Positions 6,148 to 11,778 of a DNA stretch of 11,778 bases are shown here, one piece after another. This DNA comes from DATIYF01 sp035517775 (GTDB taxonomy: Bacteria; Acidobacteriota; Terriglobia; Terriglobales; Acidobacteriaceae), in assembly GCA_035517775.1 (NCBI GenBank), contig DATIYF010000036.1:1-11778 (forward strand), given 5' to 3'. The position numbers and the translations under genes are program-made. The notes beneath the pieces were generated by a model. That model saw nothing but the letters and a program-made list of their open reading frames with translations, was not told the DNA's origin and did no database searches. The number at the start of each line of letters is the position of its first letter. Position 1 is the stretch's first letter.

Positions 6148-8289
6148 TTAGGCGCCCGACTTCATGGACAGCCCGGGCTCCTCCGCGGCAGCCGCCGGCA
6201 GCGTGATGGTGAATACTGCGCCGCCGCCAGGCCCACTTGCCGCCTCCACGTTACCGCCGTGCTCGCGCAGAATGGCGCGGCACACGCTCAGACCCAGCCC
6301 GGTGCTGCGGCCGGGACGCCGCGTGGTATAGAAGGGATCGAAGATGTGCGGCAGGATCTCGGGAGCGATCCCCGGGCCGTCATCCTGAAAGATTGCGCTG
6401 ACGTGCTGTTGGTGATTGGTAAGCCGGATACGCAGCGTTCCCCGGTCGCGCACTTCGCGCATGGCCTGCTCGGCGTTCATAATCAGGTTGAGAAATACCT
6501 GCATCAGCTGGTGGGGATCTCCATTTACGTGGGCCAGATCAGGCTCGGGAAGAAAATCCACCGTAATGTTGTTCTTGCGCAGTGAATAGGCGTGCAGGGC
6601 GAGCGTGCGCTGCATCAGCTCGCTCAGGCCGATGCGGGTTTTTCCCGGCGCCGGAGGCCGCGAAAAGTAAGTCAGGTTCTGCACGATTTCGGCCGCGCGC
6701 CGGGCCTGCTGCTGCAGCGTGGTCAGTTGTTTGCGCACCGGCTGCGTGGTTTCGTCCTCCTGCAATAATTCCGTCATGCCCAGAATGCTGGTCAGAGGAT
6801 TGTTCAGCTCATGGGCGAAGCCGCCGATCATCTGCCCCATGGCCGCGAGGCGTTCGCTCTGAATGACCTGTTGCTCCAGTTTTTTCTCCACCGTAATATC
6901 GCGGACGGAAACGATCACCCCGCTGGCCTGGCCTCCGGCGTCGAACAGCGGGCTGGCCACAGCGCGCATGGTGCGCCAGCTGCCGTCGCGGTGCTGTGCG
7001 GCGTACTCACAGGTGCCGAATTTCTTGATGCCGCCGCTCACCTCGCGGTAGAGCGAAAGAAATTCCTCCGAGTGCCCCTTGATCTCCTCCGGCTTCTTGC
7101 CCAGCAGATATTCCGGCTTGTAGCCCAGCAGGTCGCGGATGCGCGAGCTGACGAAGCTGTAGCGCCCCTGCAGATCAATCACCAGAATCATGTCAGGGAA
7201 GCTTTCGAGCAGGTAGCGCTGGAATTCTTCCTGGCGCTGCAAGGCGCGTTCCATGGCCCGCCGCTCGGTGACGTCCATCAGCGTGCCCTGGTAGCGGATG
7301 ATTCTGCCTTCGTTGTCCCAGACCGCTCCGGAAGTATCGAGCAGGGTGACGAGCGAGCCGTCTTTTCGGCGCAACTGGATTTCACGCGCCCTCACGCCGC
7401 CGCGGTCGTCGGCGCTGCGGCCGAGAATCGGGCTTTGCGTCGGATCCGGGTTCAGCGCCACCGGCTCCAGATCGAGCAGCTCATCTTTGCTGCCGTGGCC
7501 CAGCATGCGAACCAGTGCGGCGTTGGCGTCCATCAGCTTGCCTTCGGGCGTGCAGATATAGACGCCTTCCTGCAAATTTTCGAAGAGTTCGGTAAAGCGT
7601 TTTTCCTTCTCGTGCTCCTCGGTCACGTCGCGGGCGAGCACGCTCACGCCCACCACGTCGTCGTTTTTGATAATGGCATTCAGGGCGCAATCGAAAAACA
7701 GCTCGCGGCTGTTGTGCTTCATGCGCACGCGCATAATCCCCGACCAGCGCCGCTTCTCCAGAAACCGCGGCAGGCCCGCTTCCATTGCCCCTCGCCTCGG
7801 TTCCTCCACGAAATCATCCAGCTTGCGGCCTACGATCTCTGTGTAGGGCACGCCCAGCACCTGGGCGGCGCGCCGGTTGACGGTGCGCAGGGTGCCATCC
7901 AGAGAGCAGGCAAAGGCGATATCGTCAAAGGAATCAATCAGCTCCTTGAAGCTGCGCTGCGAGCGCATGATCATCTGGCCCAGCTGATCGAGCTGGTCTT
8001 CGCTGGGAACGGCGGCGCGCTCCTTAATATTCTGAACGATGTCTTTCAGTTCGGTGACCTGCTTGCGCCGCCCATAGCTGAAGGCGGCGAAGGCAACGGC
8101 CACGCAGAGCACCGCGATGGGCAGAACCAGGCCCAGGTGGAAAGGCAGGCTCTGCATCCGGTCCCAGGTGACTGCGGCCAGGGCCGTGGCCAGCAGCACC
8201 ACAAACATCAGGGCCAGCCGCCAGAGCCGTGCTTCTTCCTTTTCCAGGCCACCGGGCGGGCGCGTACCGGGAGATTCTTTGTTGGGCAT
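6148..8289 (-). CDS. membrane sensor histidine kinase with three PAS domains
   Basis: A 713-aa orphan kinase. Two hydrophobic segments (about 23-42 and 50-71) anchor it with almost no external loop, so sensing is probably cytoplasmic or within the membrane. Three PAS domains follow at about 113-223, 231-345 and 355-467; the third and its DGSW...VRDIT tail are typical of PAS-PAC. The HisKA domain has GGFAHELNNPLTSILG with phospho-acceptor H493. The HATPase_c domain shows the N-box NLIMNAEQAM (601-610), G1 DDGPGIAP (636-643), F-box IFDPFYTT (649-656) and G2 GRSTGLGLS (660-668). All catalytic residues look present. The H-box resembles NtrB/AtoS-like kinases, whose partners are often sigma-54 activators; no response regulator is in the window. 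A stop lies two codons before the ATG, fixing the start. No Shine-Dalgarno is seen, and a 15-bp hairpin ends nine bases upstream. The signal is unknown. Confidence 0.92.
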   Translation of the reverse strand: MPNKESPGTRPPGGLEKEEARLWRLALMFVVLLATALAAVTWDRMQSLPFHLGLVLPIAVLCVAVAFAAFSYGRRKQVTELKDIVQNIKERAAVPSEDQLDQLGQMIMRSQRSFKELIDSFDDIAFACSLDGTLRTVNRRAAQVLGVPYTEIVGRKLDDFVEEPRRGAMEAGLPRFLEKRRWSGIMRVRMKHNSRELFFDCALNAIIKNDDVVGVSVLARDVTEEHEKEKRFTELFENLQEGVYICTPEGKLMDANAALVRMLGHGSKDELLDLEPVALNPDPTQSPILGRSADDRGGVRAREIQLRRKDGSLVTLLDTSGAVWDNEGRIIRYQGTLMDVTERRAMERALQRQEEFQRYLLESFPDMILVIDLQGRYSFVSSRIRDLLGYKPEYLLGKKPEEIKGHSEEFLSLYREVSGGIKKFGTCEYAAQHRDGSWRTMRAVASPLFDAGGQASGVIVSVRDITVEKKLEQQVIQSERLAAMGQMIGGFAHELNNPLTSILGMTELLQEDETTQPVRKQLTTLQQQARRAAEIVQNLTYFSRPPAPGKTRIGLSELMQRTLALHAYSLRKNNITVDFLPEPDLAHVNGDPHQLMQVFLNLIMNAEQAMREVRDRGTLRIRLTNHQQHVSAIFQDDGPGIAPEILPHIFDPFYTTRRPGRSTGLGLSVCRAILREHGGNVEAASGPGGGAVFTITLPAAAAEEPGLSMKSGA

Positions 8290-8298
8290 GATTCAGCC

Positions 8299-8347
8299 AG
8301 CCGCTAAGCCCGCGTGGATTCCCTGCCGGGCGGGCGCTTTAGCGGCT
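8299..8347 (-). promoter_or_regulatory. stem-loop abutting the kinase start codon
   Basis: 8299-8307 pairs perfectly with 8339-8347 (AGCCGCTAA/TTAGCGGCT) and 8308-8313 with 8330-8335 (GCCCGC/GCGGGC), with a 3-base bulge at 8336-8338 and a 16-base loop. This makes 15 base pairs, ending nine bases before the kinase ATG on the minus strand, exactly where a ribosome would bind. No T-run follows, so it is not a typical terminator. Translational control is an inference; it could also be part of a dispersed palindrome. Confidence 0.45.
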
Positions 8348-8641
8348 TTCTTCCAAATCGTAGTTCAGCTTGTGGGCGCAAACAACACTGGGGTATTAGG
8401 CAAACTGGTTCTGGCCGTAACTTTGGTAATAAGGCTTATTCTTTTCACCAGTGGAAAGCGGGGCAGTGTCCCGTTTCGGGTCACAAACCCTATGGCAGCC
8501 GCAGCGCGCCGCAAGGTCGCTCGTCACATTCCCTAGGTGACAACCATCACAGTCTCGCCCCGCCATCGTACCTATGGTGGATTCTAGGCGAGTCTGCCCG
8601 TGGGCGCCTCATCTCCGGGCGGAAAGAAGCCATCACGAATC
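8348..8641. other. divergent regulatory region between kinase gene and comM
   Basis: Together with 8290-8347 this is a gene-free stretch of 352 bp. It holds the palindrome AATAAG-g-CTTATT (8428-8440), an operator-like site in an AT-rich island that is the likeliest place for the divergent promoters. It also holds GTCAC/GTGAC (8523-8527 with 8537-8541) and a large stem-loop at 8551-8595. I could not find a -35/-10 pair good enough to name for either gene. Open frames here (for example plus strand 8314-8682) have no recognisable content. Confidence 0.4.
8551..8595 (+). promoter_or_regulatory. bulged stem-loop upstream of comM
   Basis: The outer arms AGTCTCGCC (8551-8559) and GGCGAGTCT (8587-8595) pair at 8 of 9 positions. 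The inner arms 8560-8566 and 8574-8580 pair at all 7 positions, including one G-U, around a 7-base loop. A 6-base bulge (8581-8586) lies on the 3' side. It sits 46 bases before the comM ATG, so it would be in the mRNA leader if transcription starts upstream. It matches no riboswitch class known to me; in GC-rich DNA such a hairpin could be chance. Confidence 0.35.
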
Positions 8642-10192
8642 ATGCTCTACAAAACCCTGAGCGCCGCCGTCTATGGCATTGATGCCAACATTATTGAGGT
8701 GGAAGTGGATGTCTCCGGCATCAAGACTCCCGAGGATCACTTCCATACTGTCGGCTTGCCCGATGCCGCGGTGCGCGAGAGCCGGGACCGCGTGCGGGCA
8801 GCCCTGAAAAACTGCGGCTACGACATTCCGCCCACCAACATCACCATCAACCTGGCGCCGGCCGATATCCGCAAAGAAGGCTCGGGTTTTGACCTGCCGA
8901 TGGCGTTGGCCATCGTGGGAGCGTACGGCGGTTTGAACAAGAAAGAAGTGCCCGACTGCCTGTTCGTGGGGGAGCTTTCGCTCGATGGCGGCGTACGTGG
9001 CGTGCGGGGCGCCTTGCCCATCGCCATCGAGGCCCGCGGCCGCAAGATTTCCCGGCTGGTGGTGCCCGCTCTCAACGCGCGCGAGGCCGCCATGGTCGGC
9101 GGGGTCGAGGTTTATCCCGTGCGCTCGCTGCTGGACGTGATCCATTTCGTGAACAGCGGGAACGGGATTACGCCGCTCAAGGTGGACGGCGATGCGCTGC
9201 TGACCGAAGCCCAGAACTATGTGGTGGATTTCAAGGATGTGCGTGGTCAGCAGACCGCCAAGCGCGCCCTCGAAGTTGCCTGCGCCGGCGGCCACAATAT
9301 TCTGATGATCGGCCCGCCAGGATCGGGCAAGACCATGCTGGCCAAGCGCATGCCCACCATTCTGCCCCCGCTGACCTTTGAAGAGGCGCTCGAAACGACC
9401 AAGATTCACAGCGTGGCGGGCGTGCTCGACCCCGGCGCTGGTCTGGTCGGCGTGCGGCCTTTCCGCTCGCCCCATCACACGATTTCAGATGCCGGCCTGA
9501 TCGGCGGCGGCGCCGTGCCGCGGCCCGGCGAAGTCTCGCTGGCCAACAATGGTGTGCTCTTTCTCGACGAGCTGCCCGAGTTTCCCCGCAACGTGCTCGA
9601 GGTCATGCGCCAGCCACTGGAAGATGGCACGGTCTGCATTGCTCGCGCCTCGATGTCACTGACCTTTCCGGCGCGCTTCATGCTGGCGGCAGCTATGAAT
9701 CCCTGCCCCTGCGGCTACTTCAACGACCGCACCCGCGAGTGCCATTGCAGCCAGCCCGTGATTCAGCGCTACATGGCGAAGATCTCCGGGCCGCTGCTCG
9801 ACCGCATTGATATCCACATTGATGTACCGGCAGTGAACTACAAAGAGATGCGGGCTGGCGCCGAACCGGAAGCCTCAGCCCAGATTCGGCAGCGGGTCAT
9901 CCGCGCCCGCGAGGTGCAGCTGAGCCGGTTTTCGGGCTGCAAACGGGAAAAACTGTATTGCAACGCGCAGATGCCGCCCCGGCACATACGCACCTTCTGC
10001 GAACTTTCTTCCGACTGTGAAAATCTGCTGGAGCGGGCAATGGTGCAACAGGGCCTGACCGCGCGCGCCCACGACCGTATTCTCAAAGTGGCCCGCACCA
10101 TCGGCGACCTCGAAGGCGCCAAGGCCATCGAGCCGAAGCATATTGCCGAAGCCATCCAGTACCGCACTCTGGACCGCTCATTCTGGGCGTGA
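8642..10192 (+). CDS. comM: ComM/YifB-family Mg-chelatase-like AAA+ ATPase
   Basis: A 516-aa full-length YifB/ComM protein. In Vibrio and Haemophilus ComM is a hexameric helicase that promotes branch migration when transformed DNA is integrated. Residues about 1-170 form the N-terminal ChlI/Lon-protease-like domain (YGIDANIIEVEVDVSG, then VGLPDAAVRESRDRVRAAL). The AAA+ core has Walker A GPPGSGKT (224-231), Walker B VLFLDELPEF (305-314) and GPLLDRIDIHIDV (383-395). A cysteine cluster C355-P-C357-G and C367-H-C369, expected to bind metal, lies between. The C-terminal Mg-chelatase helical domain begins near 410 (QIRQRVIRAREVQLSRF). The ATG at 8642 is preferred over a GTG at 8600 because homologues start at this MLYKTLSAAVYG. 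The upstream GGCGGAAAG is too distant to be a good ribosome-binding site. It converges on the pilT-like gene. Confidence 0.93.
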   Translation: MLYKTLSAAVYGIDANIIEVEVDVSGIKTPEDHFHTVGLPDAAVRESRDRVRAALKNCGYDIPPTNITINLAPADIRKEGSGFDLPMALAIVGAYGGLNKKEVPDCLFVGELSLDGGVRGVRGALPIAIEARGRKISRLVVPALNAREAAMVGGVEVYPVRSLLDVIHFVNSGNGITPLKVDGDALLTEAQNYVVDFKDVRGQQTAKRALEVACAGGHNILMIGPPGSGKTMLAKRMPTILPPLTFEEALETTKIHSVAGVLDPGAGLVGVRPFRSPHHTISDAGLIGGGAVPRPGEVSLANNGVLFLDELPEFPRNVLEVMRQPLEDGTVCIARASMSLTFPARFMLAAAMNPCPCGYFNDRTRECHCSQPVIQRYMAKISGPLLDRIDIHIDVPAVNYKEMRAGAEPEASAQIRQRVIRAREVQLSRFSGCKREKLYCNAQMPPRHIRTFCELSSDCENLLERAMVQQGLTARAHDRILKVARTIGDLEGAKAIEPKHIAEAIQYRTLDRSFWA

Positions 10193-10211
10193 AGCGCCGC
10201 CCGGGGGTGAT

Positions 10212-11318
10212 CTAGACTCTGGCAATTCCCGCCTTCATCTTGAGCAGATTTTCCAGGTCATCGGGATGGATGGAACAAACAATTGCGTCTTCGCGCGAAA
10301 TATGCCCGCTCACGACCAGTTGCGCCAGGGACTCCTCGAGAGTGAACGATCCCGCCTTCTTGGTCATGGTGATTTCCTGGTGCAGATGCTGCAGAGCATT
10401 GCGGCGGATATGCTGGCGGGCGCCATAGCCTACCATCAGCAACTCCGCTGCCGGGATGCGGCCGCCGAGGCGACTGGGGAGCAGAGTCTGGGTGACGACT
10501 GCCGAGAGCGCCATGGCCAGTTCCTGGCGCACCGTATTCTGCCGCTCCACAGGGAAAGAATCGGCAAGCCGGGAGATGGTGGCTGCCACGTCGGTGGTAT
10601 GGAGTGTGGAAAGTACCAGATGACCTATTTCTGCGGCTGAAAGTGCGATGCGGGCGGTTTCCGGGTCGCGCATTTCTCCCACTAGGATCACGTCAGGCGC
10701 CTGTCGCAAAGCTGCCCGCAAAGCGGTAGGAAAATCAGGCGCATCCAGGCCGATTTCCACCTGCTCCACCACGCTCCGCTGGTGGCGGTGCTCGTACTCG
10801 ATGGGGTCTTCAATAGTCACGATATGGCGTGCCTGGTTGCGGCTGATTTCGTTGACCAAAGCCGCCACCGTGGTGGTTTTGCCCGAACCGGTCGCCCCAC
10901 CCACGATCACCAGGCCGCGGGGCAGGTGGGCGAGGGCCTCAAGCCCGGGCGGCAGATTGAGCTCGCCCAGTTCCGGAACCCGCGTGGGCAAGGCGCGGAT
11001 GGCGGCCGCCGGCTGGCTGCGTTCCCGGTGCAAGTTGATGCGGAACCTCCCCAGGCCGGGAATGCGATAGGAAGAGTCGGCAATCTGCATCTGCTGGTAG
11101 GCGCGCAGGGCGTAGCCGGCCAGGGCCGGAACCACCGCCGCCTCGATCTCAGGTCCATCAAGTACTTCTGAATCAATGGCTTCCACGCTGCCACCGGCCC
11201 GGATGCAGGCCGGTGCATCGGGCACCAGGAGCAGGTCGCTCCCGCCGCGGGATACCAGTATCTCCAGCCAGCGATCCAGACGAAGGGAAGCTCGCCCCGG
11301 CGCTCTATCCATACTCAT
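10212..11318 (-). CDS. pilT: PilT-family type IV pilus retraction ATPase
   Basis: A 368-aa hexameric secretion-type ATPase of the PilT/PilU group, which powers pilus retraction for twitching motility, surface sensing and DNA uptake from the cytoplasmic face of the pilus base. The N-terminal PAS-like domain (about 12-115) is recognisable by GGSDLLLVPDAPACIRAGG (25-43) and ends RFRINLHRER (91-100). The ATPase core has Walker A GGATGSGKTTT (140-150), the Asp box TIEDPIEYEH (168-177), Walker B ILVGEMRDPETA (211-222) and the His box STLHTTDVA (237-245). The C-terminal GARQHIRRNALQ (299-310) corresponds to the PilT AIRNLIRE motif, supporting PilT rather than PilB. The frame extends to a TTG at 11373; I chose the ATG at 11316-11318, with another at 11310 possible, neither with a good Shine-Dalgarno. 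No other pilus gene is in the window, so it may be one of several PilT paralogues. Confidence 0.88.
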   Translation of the reverse strand: MSMDRAPGRASLRLDRWLEILVSRGGSDLLLVPDAPACIRAGGSVEAIDSEVLDGPEIEAAVVPALAGYALRAYQQMQIADSSYRIPGLGRFRINLHRERSQPAAAIRALPTRVPELGELNLPPGLEALAHLPRGLVIVGGATGSGKTTTVAALVNEISRNQARHIVTIEDPIEYEHRHQRSVVEQVEIGLDAPDFPTALRAALRQAPDVILVGEMRDPETARIALSAAEIGHLVLSTLHTTDVAATISRLADSFPVERQNTVRQELAMALSAVVTQTLLPSRLGGRIPAAELLMVGYGARQHIRRNALQHLHQEITMTKKAGSFTLEESLAQLVVSGHISREDAIVCSIHPDDLENLLKMKAGIARV

Positions 11319-11655
11319 GCTGCACAATTCCCAATTCAGCTTTTCGCAGATTACCCGAATGGTTCGGGCCGGCAAAGAATTACTTGACCTTGGCTGCCTA
11401 TCCTAATAAAGTAGGCGGTTCCACGGACATGTAAGCAGTTCTGGCCGTCCGACGGACCTCCGCTGACAACCGGGCGTTCCAGCAAATCGAAGAAACTTTC
11501 GGGTCTGGCGGAGCATCTTATAGAAGTAGCTGGAGCTTTCCCGTACAACTCACCTTCTTTCAGCAGGTTAGCTGAGCCGCAGGGCGCTGCTCTGTCAGGC
11601 TGTGGGGTGGGTAAAGATCGGCCTAGCTTTTCAGGTTAGGAGACATAAACAAGCC
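11319..11655. other. divergent spacer between pilT and the omega-like gene
   Basis: A 337-bp stretch with no gene I can support; the short frames in it are unremarkable. It holds a candidate plus-strand promoter at 11384-11412 and a second weak -10 (TATAGA, 11519-11524). There is a small palindrome CCGTC-c-GACGG at 11445-11455 that could be an operator. GGAG at 11639-11642 lies 13 bases before the next ATG. If the first promoter is used, the leader of the downstream gene would be about 235 bases, unusually long for a short gene. Confidence 0.4.
11384..11412 (+). promoter_or_regulatory. candidate sigma-70 promoter for the right-edge gene
   Basis: TTGACC (11384-11389, five of six consensus bases) and TAAAGT (11407-11412, four of six) are separated by 17 bases. 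It points toward the omega-like gene, though 244 bases lie between it and that ATG. On the other strand the same AT-rich patch could serve pilT. Confidence 0.38.
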
Positions 11656-11778
11656 ATGAAGCGCTCAGAACGCGTCTTTGACGCTTTACACACTTTGAGA
11701 AACCGGTATATGCTTTGCCAGCTTGCCTCCAAGGCTACCCGGAAATTTCACAAGCCCAACACCAGAATCCAGGAAACC
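11656..11778 (+). CDS. short omega-like RNA polymerase subunit homologue (3' end outside window)
   Basis: Forty-one codons run from ATG to the window edge without a stop. The peptide begins MKRSERVFDALHTL, continues NRYMLCQLASKATRKF and ends HKPNTRIQET. The NRY-LCQLASKATRK segment resembles the conserved omega-subunit pattern 'NRF-LV-LAAKRAR', and I recall acidobacterial small proteins with the same 'ASKATR-FH-PNTRIQ' core. Omega (RpoZ) helps fold and retain the beta' subunit. The resemblance covers one helix only, and the following HKPNTRIQ segment is not typical of canonical omega, so a separate conserved family is possible. TTAGGAGA lies upstream, with GGAG 13 bases from the ATG, longer than usual; no closer in-frame start exists. 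Confidence 0.6.
   Translation, partial: MKRSERVFDALHTLRNRYMLCQLASKATRKFHKPNTRIQET

Noticed and set aside
6811..8307. 498-codon plus-strand open frame opposite the kinase gene
   Set aside because: It is antisense to a kinase with all motifs intact, its product is a His/Gln/Ala-rich sequence with no recognisable domain, and such frames arise from GC-rich codon bias.
8314..8682. 122-codon plus-strand ORF in the kinase/comM spacer
   Set aside because: Runs out of frame into comM, has no recognisable content, and the region is full of stem-loops typical of regulatory DNA.
11351..11548. 65-codon minus-strand ORF upstream of pilT
   Set aside because: No ribosome-binding site or motif; it overlaps candidate promoters and looks like random open frame in GC-rich DNA.

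Overview
The window is a high-GC chromosomal segment of ordinary bacterial housekeeping and cell-surface genes. I see no phage, insertion sequence, CRISPR array, tRNA or rRNA. Protein flavour (a ComM starting MLYKTLSAAVYGIDAN, a many-PAS NtrB-like kinase, a short omega-like protein at the right edge, and a CCACGAAGG-type palindromic repeat) suggests an acidobacterium (Acidobacteriota, Terriglobia-like). This is judged from remembered family resemblance, not from a search.

Layout, left to right. The 3' end of a VWA-domain protein gene (+, 2-205) converges on a small CDGSH iron-sulfur protein gene (-, 257-490). Diverging from that is rsmE (+, 585-1367), the 16S rRNA m3U1498 methyltransferase. 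Its last 20 codons and the following gap are occupied by an imperfect inverted repeat. Next is a large gene for a UvrD-type helicase fused to an iron-sulfur PD-(D/E)XK nuclease (+, 1489-4452). The gap after it holds a compact minus-strand transcription unit (about 4443-4630): a near-consensus promoter, a 13-codon lysine-rich ORF and a hairpin/T-tract terminator. A biosynthetic-type thiolase gene (+, 4909-6102) then converges on a gene for a membrane sensor kinase with three PAS domains (-, 6148-8289).

A 352-bp divergent region rich in stem-loops separates the kinase gene from comM (+, 8642-10192). comM converges, with a 19-bp gap, on a pilT-like twitching ATPase gene (-, 10212-11318). A 337-bp divergent spacer with candidate promoters leads to a partial gene (+, from 11656) for a short omega-like protein cut by the window edge.

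Functionally the window mixes RNA modification (RsmE), DNA end processing (helicase-nuclease), DNA uptake and recombination (PilT-like ATPase with ComM), acyl-CoA metabolism (thiolase) and signalling (PAS kinase). Most genes look singly transcribed: orientation alternates, and the only co-directional pair with a short gap (rsmE and the helicase) is separated by the repeat. The least ordinary items are the insulated lysine-rich microprotein unit, the repeat extending the RsmE C-terminus, and the hairpin next to the kinase start codon.
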